This document shows, one piece after another, positions 17,153 to 24,412 of a DNA stretch of 64,000 nucleotides. The stretch is from NCBI RefSeq assembly GCF_900176425.1, contig NZ_FWXS01000002.1, positions 1 through 64,000 of the forward strand, given 5' to 3'. This stretch comes from Moheibacter sediminis (GTDB lineage: Bacteria; Bacteroidota; Bacteroidia; Flavobacteriales; Weeksellaceae). Under the pieces are notes generated by a model, which saw nothing but the letters and a program-made list of their open reading frames with translations, did no database searches and had not been told where the DNA came from. The first letter of the stretch is position 1; each line of letters starts with the position of its first letter. The translations under genes and the position numbers were made by a program.

Positions 17153-17176
17153 TGGCATTCAGTGGCATCATTTGGC
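17153..17176 (-). promoter_or_regulatory. Phased GCCA motif, copy B
   Basis: In the minus direction it reads GCCAAATGAT, GCCACTGAAT, GCCA, again with a 10-base period. Unlike copies A and C it is about 300 bases from the next minus-strand start (16856), which may reflect loss of a gene, perhaps parA, that once lay between. Confidence 0.5.
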
Positions 17177-17263
17177 TTGAATTGTCGTGGTTGTAAATAG
17201 CTGTTATTCAAATAGTCTTACCGAAATTTGTAATGGAAGCTATGGGTTTTCCCCTCTAACTCC

Positions 17264-17359
17264 AATCCGTTTGCAAAACGGATTTTTCTGAACCCTTGTT
17301 CAGAGCAAGTTATCTCTTGAGGTCCTCGAAATGAATTTCGGCACCTCAAAAGCACTTGC
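17264..17359. other. Candidate origin of transfer (oriT) hairpin cluster
   Basis: A 9-bp stem (AATCCGTTT 17264-17272 with AAACGGATT 17276-17284) is followed by a three-level nested inverted repeat. Its pairs are GCAAGT (17305-17310) with ACTTGC (17354-17359), TTGAGGT (17317-17323) with ACCTCAA (17343-17349), and CGAAAT (1727-17332 region: 17327-17332) with ATTTCG (17335-17340). It lies 65 bases before mobA, the usual place of oriT in Bacteroides mobilizable elements. The nic site cannot be named from sequence. Confidence 0.5.
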
Positions 17360-17424
17360 CCTTGCAGGGGGCTGGAAACGGCTCCGAAGTCGCACGTTTA
17401 TTAAAAATTAAAAATGGATTTATT

Positions 17425-17859
17425 ATGGAAGAGAATAACAGAAAACAGGTTAAAAAGACAGGAAGAAAACCGAAGATTGACCCTGCGGTCAATCGGTATT
17501 CCATTAACCTGAATGATGAAGATAACGCCAGGTTCCTTGCCCTCTTTGACCACTCGGGAATGAAAGTAACGGCACATTTTATTACAGCCTGCATCTTTCA
17601 AAAGACGGTAAAGACCGTAAAAATTGATATGGATGCAGTAGCATACCACGCAGGTTTGACCAAATTTTTCGGACAGTTTCGGGGAATAGCTACCAATTAC
17701 AATCAGATTGTAAAGCTGTTAAACGCTAATTTTTCGGATAAAAAAGCATCTGCATACCTCTACAAATTGGAAAAACAGACAGCAGAAATGAAAGAACTAT
17801 TGCTAAAAGTTGTTAACCTAACCACAGAATTTGAAAAGAAATATCTAAATAAAGAGTGA
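17425..17859 (+). CDS. mobA: MobA relaxosome accessory protein (MobC-like)
   Basis: The 144-residue protein has a basic N-terminus (RKQVKKTGRKPKIDP), a ribbon-helix-helix-like NRYSINLNDEDNARFLALFD and the MobC-type segment FFGQFRGIATNYNQIVKLLN, which in plasmid systems helps the relaxase bind oriT. An open frame extends to a TTG at 17356, but that part runs through the oriT-like hairpins; ATG 17425 is the natural start. The relaxase gene follows after 4 bases, giving the standard mobA-mobB pair of Bacteroidota elements. Base composition is visibly richer in G and C than the polysaccharide genes, a sign of separate origin. Confidence 0.85.
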   Translation: MEENNRKQVKKTGRKPKIDPAVNRYSINLNDEDNARFLALFDHSGMKVTAHFITACIFQKTVKTVKIDMDAVAYHAGLTKFFGQFRGIATNYNQIVKLLNANFSDKKASAYLYKLEKQTAEMKELLLKVVNLTTEFEKKYLNKE

Positions 17860-17863
17860 AGTT

Positions 17864-19129
17864 ATGATTGCAAAAATCGGAAAGGGAAGCAATATGTACG
17901 CAGCTATTTTGTACAATCAGCAGAAAGTGGAAAAGGAAAACGGAACGGTTCAGTTGCTGAATAAGATACCCGACACAGTGGACGGCAGGTATTCTGTAGC
18001 TTATTTTAATAAATGCTTTGAACCGTATCTATCGGCAAATATTAAAACGGAAAAGACGGTTCGGCATATATCGCTGAACCCAGATCCTTCGGATAAGGTC
18101 AGCGATGAGCAGTTTACCGAAATGGCACAGGAGTATATGGAGCGTATGGGCTACGGCAATCAACCTTACATAGTTTTCAAACATACGGATATTGATAGAA
18201 CGCACATTCATATCGTTTCGACCTGCGTGGGCATTGACGGAAAGAAAATCCCCGATGATTACGACCACCCACGCTCAATGGCAATCTGTCGGGACTTGGA
18301 AACGAAGTATAACCTGAACAAAGCAACCGAACAGGAACAGAAACAAACCGATAAGATTTTTAAGCCTGTAAATCATAAAAATGGAAATATAAAGAGCCAA
18401 ATTGCTACGGTAGTGCGACACTTGCCTAAGTACTACAGCTTTTCTACGATGGGAAGCTATAATGCGTTACTTTCTCTATTCAACATCACAGTAGAGGAAG
18501 TCAAAGGCGAGCGGAACGGACAGACCGTAAATGGTTTGGTATATGTAGCATTGGATGAAAACGGAAACAAAGTAAGCAACCCTTTCAAAGCATCGCTTTT
18601 CGGCAAAGATGCAGGCGTGGCACAACTGCAAAAACACATTGAACAGTCCAAAGAAAAAATGAAAGTTAACCCTACAAGGTCAGTTTTAAAGAATACCGTT
18701 GAATTGGCTATGCACACGACAAGCAATGAAACGGATTTTAGAAAGCAACTGACCGAGCAGGGCATCAATACCGTTGTCCGCAGGAACGATAGCGGACGGA
18801 TTTACGGCATCACGTTCATCGACCACGAAAGCCGTAGCGTTTGGAACGCTTCAACTTTAGATCGAAACTTATCAGCAAATGTGTTCAATGATTGGTGGAA
18901 CAACGGAAACAAACCCGAATTAAAGATACAGGATAACCCTGCTCCCACTATGAACGTAATAGACCACCAACCGACAAAAGACCTTTTCGAGTTTATTTCG
19001 CAAAAACATTCACCTAATACCAATATAGGATTATTTAATCTGTTACTCGATACACAAAGCGAGGACTACGAAGAAGAGCAGTTTGCCAACCAAATGAAGA
19101 AGAAAAAGAAGAAAGGGAGAAGATTGTAA
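17864..19129 (+). CDS. mobB: Relaxase / mobilization nuclease (MobB, MOBP type)
   Basis: This 421-residue protein would nick oriT and pilot the transferred strand. The N-terminal relaxase domain starts MIAKIGKGSNMYAAILYNQQ, whose tyrosines are candidates for the nicking residue. It contains ISLNPDPSD and the metal-binding HTDIDRTHIHIVSTC (the three-histidine motif). A middle region (YSFSTMGSYNALLSLFNI) matches Bacteroidota MobB proteins, and the C-terminus ends in a Lys-rich tail (KKKKKKGRR). No VirD4-like mobC follows, so transfer would depend on a coupling protein and mating apparatus supplied by another element. Confidence 0.92.
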   Translation: MIAKIGKGSNMYAAILYNQQKVEKENGTVQLLNKIPDTVDGRYSVAYFNKCFEPYLSANIKTEKTVRHISLNPDPSDKVSDEQFTEMAQEYMERMGYGNQPYIVFKHTDIDRTHIHIVSTCVGIDGKKIPDDYDHPRSMAICRDLETKYNLNKATEQEQKQTDKIFKPVNHKNGNIKSQIATVVRHLPKYYSFSTMGSYNALLSLFNITVEEVKGERNGQTVNGLVYVALDENGNKVSNPFKASLFGKDAGVAQLQKHIEQSKEKMKVNPTRSVLKNTVELAMHTTSNETDFRKQLTEQGINTVVRRNDSGRIYGITFIDHESRSVWNASTLDRNLSANVFNDWWNNGNKPELKIQDNPAPTMNVIDHQPTKDLFEFISQKHSPNTNIGLFNLLLDTQSEDYEEEQFANQMKKKKKKGRRL

Positions 19130-19295
19130 TAGACGTTCTCAATTACATAAAGCCGATTATTAATTTTATTAAGTTAAATCAATACTATAAAAATGATCAT
19201 TTTGTAGTTAGCTATAACGTTTAGAAGTTAAAAGTTTAGTATTTTAGTCGATTCTTAAGGGGTAATAAATCCCTAATCAAATAACGTTTATTTCA

Positions 19296-20852
19296 ATGTC
19301 AGAAGAACAGAAGAAAATCTTAGAGCAACAACTCTGGAATATAGCCAATACATTACGTGGGAAAATGAATGCTGATGAATTCCGAGATTATATTTTGGGA
19401 TTTATTTTTTATAAATATTTAGCTGAAAAAATGGAAATTTATGCCAATTCCATATTGGAAGAAGATAAAATCCAATTCAGAAATATTGATGAAAATACAG
19501 CAAAAGGCTTAGAATATATTGAAGCTATTAGAGAAGAATCTCTTGAAACCTTAGGGTACTTTTTAAAACCATCTGAATTGTTTAGTGAAATCGCTAAACG
19601 AGGAAATAGCGGGAGCAACAATTTTATTCTTGAAGATTTACAGAAGATATTGACCAATATTCAGTTAAGTACAATGGGAACACAAAGTGAAGAAGACTTT
19701 GAAGACCTGTTTTCTGATATGGATTTAAATAGTAATAATTTAGGAAGAACAGCAGATGCCCGAAATGCTATTATTGTAAAAGTGTTGGTGCATTTAGACG
19801 AAATTGATTTCAAATTGAATGATACAGAACTCGATGTATTAGGTGATGCTTACGAATATTTGATAGGTCAGTTTGCCAGTGGTGCAGGAAAAAAAGCTGG
19901 AGAATTTTATACACCTCAAGAAGTCTCTAAAATTCTGGCAAAAATTGTTACTACAGGCAAGAATAGACTTAAGTCTGTGTATGACCCAACTTGTGGTTCA
20001 GGCTCTTTGTTATTGCGGGTTGCAAGAGAAGTAAAAGATGTCAATAATTTCTACGGTCAAGAAATGAACCGTACAACTTACAATCTTGCCCGAATGAATA
20101 TGATACTTCACGGAGTGCATTATCTAAAATTTGACATTAAGCAGGAAGATACTTTAGAACATCCACAACACGAAGGGTTGTTAGCAGAAGCTATTGTAGC
20201 GAATCCACCATTTTCAGCCAACTGGAGTGCCAATCCTTTACATCTTAGTAACGAGCGATTTAGTCAATACGGCAAATTGGCTCCAGCAAGCAAAGCAGAT
20301 TTTGCCTTTGTCCAGCATATGATACACCATCTTGCAGAGAACGGTACAATGGCTATTGTTCTGCCACACGGTGTATTGTTTAGAGGTTCGGCAGAATTAC
20401 ATATTCGAAAATATCTTATCGAACAGAAAAATTATTTAGATGCTGTAATTGGTTTACCTGCCAATATTTTTTACGGTACAGGTATCCCGACTTGTATTTT
20501 AGTGTTTAAAAAATGTAAGGAAGACCCAAACCATATTTTATTTATCGATGCAAGTAAGGAATTTGAAAAAGTAAAAAATCAAAATATATTGCGAGAAAAT
20601 CACATTGATAAAATTGTAGAAACCTATCGTAACAGAACAGTCATTGATAAATACAGTCATTTGGCTACTTTAGAAGAGGTTGCTGAAAATGACTATAACC
20701 TGAATATTCCAAGATATGTCGACACTTTTGAGGAAGAGGAAGAAATCGATATCCAAGCAGTAATGCAGGAAATCAAATTTTTGGAAACCAAACGAGCTGA
20801 ATTGGATAAAGAAATAGATGTCTATTTCAAGGAATTAGGGCTTGTATTTTAG
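19296..20852 (+). CDS. hsdM: Type I restriction-modification system, methyltransferase subunit HsdM
   Basis: The adenine N6-methyltransferase has the HsdM N-terminal helical domain (LWNIANTLRGKMNADEFRDY) and the SAM-binding motif VYDPTCGSGSLLLRVA near residue 228. The catalytic NPPF motif (AIVANPPFSANW) lies near residue 303, and a C-terminal helix probably docks HsdS. Length (518) is normal. The hsdS gene starts 47 bases downstream. It modifies the host sequence and, with HsdS and HsdR, forms the restriction complex. The 166 bases separating it from the relaxase gene hold no gene. Confidence 0.95.
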   Translation: MSEEQKKILEQQLWNIANTLRGKMNADEFRDYILGFIFYKYLAEKMEIYANSILEEDKIQFRNIDENTAKGLEYIEAIREESLETLGYFLKPSELFSEIAKRGNSGSNNFILEDLQKILTNIQLSTMGTQSEEDFEDLFSDMDLNSNNLGRTADARNAIIVKVLVHLDEIDFKLNDTELDVLGDAYEYLIGQFASGAGKKAGEFYTPQEVSKILAKIVTTGKNRLKSVYDPTCGSGSLLLRVAREVKDVNNFYGQEMNRTTYNLARMNMILHGVHYLKFDIKQEDTLEHPQHEGLLAEAIVANPPFSANWSANPLHLSNERFSQYGKLAPASKADFAFVQHMIHHLAENGTMAIVLPHGVLFRGSAELHIRKYLIEQKNYLDAVIGLPANIFYGTGIPTCILVFKKCKEDPNHILFIDASKEFEKVKNQNILRENHIDKIVETYRNRTVIDKYSHLATLEEVAENDYNLNIPRYVDTFEEEEEIDIQAVMQEIKFLETKRAELDKEIDVYFKELGLVF

Positions 20853-20899
20853 TTTTTTATATCCTTAATGTTTTTGCTAACGAAAATTAAATCATCGAG

Positions 20900-22111
20900 A
20901 TGACAAATAAAAAATTAAAAGTAGGTAACGTTCCAAATTTGAGATTCCCAGGATTTATTGAAGAATGGCAAACGAAGAAATTGGGAGAGATTGCAACATT
21001 TTCAAAAGGAAAAGGAATTTCTAAAAGTGATATCGAAGAAAATGGAATTACCGAATGTATAAGATATGGAGAACTTTATACACATTACACAGAAGTCATT
21101 AACGAAATAAAATCCAAGACTAATGTAAATACATCTACTTTAGTTTTAAGTGAAGAGAATGATGTTATCATTCCTGCGTCTGGAGAAACAACAATCGATA
21201 TTGCAACAGCTTCCTGTGTTTTGAAGTCAGGCATTGCATTAGGAGGTGATTTAAACATCATCAAAACAGCGAATAATGGAGTTTTTTTATCCTATTATCT
21301 AAACAGTAAAAAGAAAATGGAAATAGCAAATTTAGCACAGGGCATTTCCGTAGTACATTTATATTCGAGTCAATTAGCTTCCCTTACTTTAAGTTTACCA
21401 AAACTCAATGAACAAGATAGAATTTCTTCATTTTTGGTTTTACTTGACGAAAGAATCCACACCCAAAACAAAATAATTGAACAATTAAAAACCTTAATTA
21501 AAGGGCTAAGTGAAAAGATATTTTCTCAGAAAATTAGATTCAATGAGTTCAATGAGGAATGGGAAGTACAAGGCTTGTATGATGTTTTAGTGAAATTTGA
21601 TAAAACCACAACGATAAATAATCAGTATCCTATCCTAACTTCTGCTAGAACAGGTATATATTTCCAGAAAGATTACTTTGATGGAAATGAAGTAGCAAGC
21701 AAAGATAATAGAGGATACAACATCGTTCCTCGTGGTTATTTTACTTACAGACATATGAGCGATGATGTAACTTTTAAATTTAATATAAACACTATTTGTG
21801 ATAAAGGAATCGTAAGCACTTTATACCCTGTTTTTACAACTAGTGGTGTAAACGATTACTTTTTAAAAACCTATTTAAATGAGGGACAAGCGTTTAAAAA
21901 CTATGCATTATTACAAAAGCAAGGCGGGTCGAGAACATATATGTATTATAACAAGTTATCAAAGCTTAAATTACTATTTCCCACTCTCTCGGAACAAAAC
22001 AAAATTTCTCAATTTCTTTCTTCTATTGATGCCAAGATTCAGGCGGAGAAAAATATTTTGGATAAATATCAATCTCAAAAGAAATATCTGCTACAAAACC
22101 TATTTATATAA
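20900..22111 (+). CDS. hsdS: Type I specificity subunit HsdS (expressed copy)
   Basis: The 403-residue HsdS has two target-recognition domains (about residues 12-185 and 210-385), each preceded by a conserved start. It also has a central conserved helix with NKIIEQLKTLIKGL and a C-terminal one with KYQSQKKYLLQNLFI. It recognises a bipartite DNA target for HsdM and HsdR. It has a real ATG and sits just behind hsdM, so this is the active allele. Three segments (5' 63 bp, central 49 bp, 3' end) are duplicated exactly in inverted orientation in the neighbouring cassette, which allows domain swapping. Its last codons overlap those of the opposing copy. Confidence 0.94.
   Translation: MTNKKLKVGNVPNLRFPGFIEEWQTKKLGEIATFSKGKGISKSDIEENGITECIRYGELYTHYTEVINEIKSKTNVNTSTLVLSEENDVIIPASGETTIDIATASCVLKSGIALGGDLNIIKTANNGVFLSYYLNSKKKMEIANLAQGISVVHLYSSQLASLTLSLPKLNEQDRISSFLVLLDERIHTQNKIIEQLKTLIKGLSEKIFSQKIRFNEFNEEWEVQGLYDVLVKFDKTTTINNQYPILTSARTGIYFQKDYFDGNEVASKDNRGYNIVPRGYFTYRHMSDDVTFKFNINTICDKGIVSTLYPVFTTSGVNDYFLKTYLNEGQAFKNYALLQKQGGSRTYMYYNKLSKLKLLFPTLSEQNKISQFLSSIDAKIQAEKNILDKYQSQKKYLLQNLFI
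20930..20992 (+). repeat. Inverted repeat IR1, left copy (63 bp, exact)
   Basis: The 63 bases coding for the first conserved hsdS block (around RFPGFIEEWQTKKLGE) are identical, in inverse orientation, to 23193-23255. I compared both base by base; identity ends sharply at both borders. Recombination between the copies would invert the whole two-gene segment. Confidence 0.95.
21459..21507 (+). repeat. Inverted repeat IR2, left copy (49 bp, exact)
   Basis: The 49 bases of the central conserved helix (KIIEQLKTLIKGL) are an exact inverse copy of 22630-22678. Recombination here would exchange the second recognition domains between the expressed and silent hsdS. Confidence 0.95.
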
Positions 22112-22130
22112 ATAGGTTTTGTAGCAGATA
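22085..22130. repeat. Inverted repeat IR3, 46-bp perfect palindrome at the hsdS 3' ends
   Basis: Positions 22085-22107 and 22108-22130 are exact inverted copies with no spacer, so both hsdS genes end in the same LLQNLFI codons and overlap by eight bases. The palindrome can also act as a bidirectional terminator-like hairpin. Similarity continues beyond with mismatches. Confidence 0.93.
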
Positions 22131-23246
22131 CTTTTTCTGTATCTCATATTTTTGCAGTGATTTTTTTCCAATATTTATTTTTTCGTCAATAGTTGACAAC
22201 AATTTTTCTATTTTATCTTGTTTTTCCGAAGAAGGACAGAAAATAGTAGATTCTCCGTAGTCTTTGAAATAAATGTGTGGAATTCCAGAACCAACTTTGT
22301 ATTTTTCAAAGTTGAAAAATTTCAAACAGAAGAAAATATATCTTAAATTAATTTCTGACTTTGCAGTTAAATAGTTTAGAGTACCAATAACCGAAAATTT
22401 ATCCGATCCAAATTGCACCTTTCCAACTCCAGAGCCATCTTTGATTATTAAAACTGCATCTTTATTAATTTGGTAATTTTCCGTAAACGCAATAATACCC
22501 GAGGCTCCATAAACTGGATAAACTCCATTTTTATCAATTACATTCGATTCTGTTAATGATGATGAATAACAAGAAACACAATCACTTAATTTTCTATTTG
22601 GTACTTGCTTTAGAATTAGTTTTTGACAAAGCCCTTTAATTAAGGTTTTTAATTGTTCAATTATTTTGTTTTGGGTGTAGATACGATCATCCAACAAACT
22701 TAATAAAGCGGTTATTCTTTCTTGTTCTTTTAGATCAGGAAACGATAATTCAATTTTTGAAATTCGTCCAACATTGATACTTAAAACCTTTGAGCCTTGA
22801 GACTCTTTTTGAATTTGTGTTCTAACTTGATTGGATTTGAATAAATATCCATTAAAGCCCAAATGGAAAATATTTTCTTTTGGTCTCGCCAATAAAGTAT
22901 GTAACCCTGATAGTAATTTTTCACCGTTAACATTTACAACTTCAATACTTTTACCCACATCATTCAGATCTTCGGAAGCATCTGCAAATATAATGTCTCC
23001 TTCTCTGCAATAATTTTCATCTGAAATTCTTTGTAAATTTATTTCCTCATTTATAAAAGGTACTATTTCATTAGTAATATTAAATAAGGTTTGAAATTTA
23101 GTATGGATATCGCCGTAATGGATATTCTTTACAGCTCCAGATTCATAATTCAAATTCTCACGCGAAAAGGAATTGGTTACTTTGAAGTCTATAATCTCTC
23201 CCAATTTCTTCGTTTGCCATTCTTCAATAAATCCTGGGAATCTCAA
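22104..23246 (-). CDS. hsdS: Silent inverted hsdS cassette (no start codon)
   Basis: This 380-codon frame encodes an HsdS with two different recognition domains, sharing with the expressed gene only the starting block, the central helix and the C-terminal helix. Upstream of the shared start block the frame meets a TGA only ten codons before PNLRFPG, with no ATG between. There is therefore no usual start and no hsdM ahead of it: it is a storage copy. Inversion between IR1 copies would place it behind the expressed ATG. The listed 5' border is a TTG and should not be taken as real initiation. Confidence 0.9.
   Translation of the reverse strand: MRFPGFIEEWQTKKLGEIIDFKVTNSFSRENLNYESGAVKNIHYGDIHTKFQTLFNITNEIVPFINEEINLQRISDENYCREGDIIFADASEDLNDVGKSIEVVNVNGEKLLSGLHTLLARPKENIFHLGFNGYLFKSNQVRTQIQKESQGSKVLSINVGRISKIELSFPDLKEQERITALLSLLDDRIYTQNKIIEQLKTLIKGLCQKLILKQVPNRKLSDCVSCYSSSLTESNVIDKNGVYPVYGASGIIAFTENYQINKDAVLIIKDGSGVGKVQFGSDKFSVIGTLNYLTAKSEINLRYIFFCLKFFNFEKYKVGSGIPHIYFKDYGESTIFCPSSEKQDKIEKLLSTIDEKINIGKKSLQKYEIQKKYLLQNLFI
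22630..22678 (-). repeat. Inverted repeat IR2, right copy
   Basis: Exact inverse of 21459-21507, lying in the central helix region of the silent hsdS. Identity stops at C/T on one side and A/T differences on the other. Confidence 0.95.
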
Positions 23247-23255
23247 ATTTGGAAC
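23193..23255 (-). repeat. Inverted repeat IR1, right copy
   Basis: Exact inverse of 20930-20992. It lies at the 5' end of the silent hsdS, 118 bases before the recombinase start. Confidence 0.95.
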
Positions 23256-23373
23256 ATAGGATTTTATATCTCTTATTCAGAAGATTTGAGAAACATTTGA
23301 CCTCCAATTCAAACACTAACTCATTTAATTACTTTCTGCTTCCTTTGTCATTTTAAAACTTTAATTCAATAAA

Positions 23374-24297
23374 ATGAACAAAAAACAAATTTCAGAAGTC
23401 ATTGGTCTGTGGAAAATAGACAAAAAGCAGTACGTAAAAAAATCGAGTTTCTCAGCTTACACGCTCTTAATTGAAAACCATCTAATACCTGTTTTCGGTG
23501 ATAAATGTGCAATTGAAGAAGCCGATGTGCAAAGCTTTGTATTCCAAAAACTGGAAACCGGTTTAAGTCATAAAACCATTAAGGATATTTTAATTGTCCT
23601 GAAAATGATTCTCAAATTTGGTGCGAAAAATAAATGGTTGGATTATACCCCTTTCGATATTCAGTTCCCAACTGAAAGAGAAAAGCACAATATCGAAGTT
23701 CTTACCAGAAATGATCAGAAAAAAATTATGAATTATATTCAGGAGCATTTTACATTCCGCAATTTAGGGGTTTATATTTGTTTGAGTGCTGGTATACGTA
23801 TTGGGGAAGTATGTGCATTAACTTGGGAAGATGTTGATACAGATAATGGAGTTATTAGTGTTAATCAGACGATTCAACGTATATATGTGATAGAAGAAGG
23901 AACCAGAAAAACGGAACTTATTCTTGACACTCCTAAAACTAAGAATTCTATCCGTGAGATCCCAATTAGCAAAGATTTGTTGAAGATATTGAAACCGTTT
24001 AAAAAAATAGTAAATCCTTCATTCTTTGTTTTAACAAATGATGCCAAACCGACAGAACCCAGAACTTATCGTAGCTATTACAAAAATCTAATGAAAGAGT
24101 TGAAAATGCCAGATCTTAAATTTCACGGGTTAAGACATAGTTTCGCTACCAGATGTATTGAAAGTAATTGTGATTACAAAACGGTAAGTGTATTATTAGG
24201 ACACTCTAATATAAGTACAACCTTAAACTTATATGTTCATCCCAATATGGAGCAAAAGAAGAAAGCAATTGAACAGATGTTTAAAGCATTGAGGTAG
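23374..24297 (+). CDS. Tyrosine recombinase, probable hsdS invertase
   Basis: This 307-residue recombinase has an N-terminal SAM-like domain (KSSFSAYTLLIENHLIPVFG) and a full catalytic set: Arg in SAGIRIGEVCALTWEDV, HGLRHSFATR, LLGHSNISTTLNLY and the nucleophilic tyrosine of LYVHPN. It differs from the element integrase in length, in lacking the arm-binding domain and in having the standard first arginine. Adjacent position to inverted hsdS copies matches phase-variable type I loci in Bacteroides and in streptococci (CreX/PsrA-type). It is therefore the likely invertase, by context. It has its own upstream gap of over 100 bases and is probably transcribed separately from hsdM-hsdS. Confidence 0.88.
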   Translation: MNKKQISEVIGLWKIDKKQYVKKSSFSAYTLLIENHLIPVFGDKCAIEEADVQSFVFQKLETGLSHKTIKDILIVLKMILKFGAKNKWLDYTPFDIQFPTEREKHNIEVLTRNDQKKIMNYIQEHFTFRNLGVYICLSAGIRIGEVCALTWEDVDTDNGVISVNQTIQRIYVIEEGTRKTELILDTPKTKNSIREIPISKDLLKILKPFKKIVNPSFFVLTNDAKPTEPRTYRSYYKNLMKELKMPDLKFHGLRHSFATRCIESNCDYKTVSVLLGHSNISTTLNLYVHPNMEQKKKAIEQMFKALR

Positions 24298-24412
24298 TTA
24301 TGATTTATAACTTTTAAATTTTCAAGCCCAAATAATTTTATGCAATTCTGAAAAGTAAATTTATTTGGGCTTATTTTTATTATTTTAGCCATATAATCAC
24401 ATTGTATAGATA

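Larger units (their letters stand above)
16857..17424. other. Non-coding control region between DUF3408 and mobA
   Basis: This divergent intergenic region of about 570 bases has no credible gene. It holds near-repeats of AATTAGCTGTTT (about 16883 and 16969), three ACCTAT boxes at 16928-16956 and a palindrome ATCGTTAACGAT at 17078-17089 nested in TGGTTAC/GTAACCA arms (17071-17100). It also contains the GCCA motif copy B (17153-17176), a 9-bp hairpin at 17264-17284 and the three-tier inverted repeat at 17305-17359. Such density of symmetric sites fits an origin of transfer and regulatory hub. Confidence 0.6.

Noticed and set aside
17356-17424. N-terminal extension of mobA from a TTG
   Set aside because: The added residues come from oriT-like repeats; the ATG at 17425 gives the family start.
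21879-22115. 78-codon frame overlapping the end of hsdS
   Set aside because: It is an alternative frame inside the HsdS recognition domain and runs into the IR3 palindrome.
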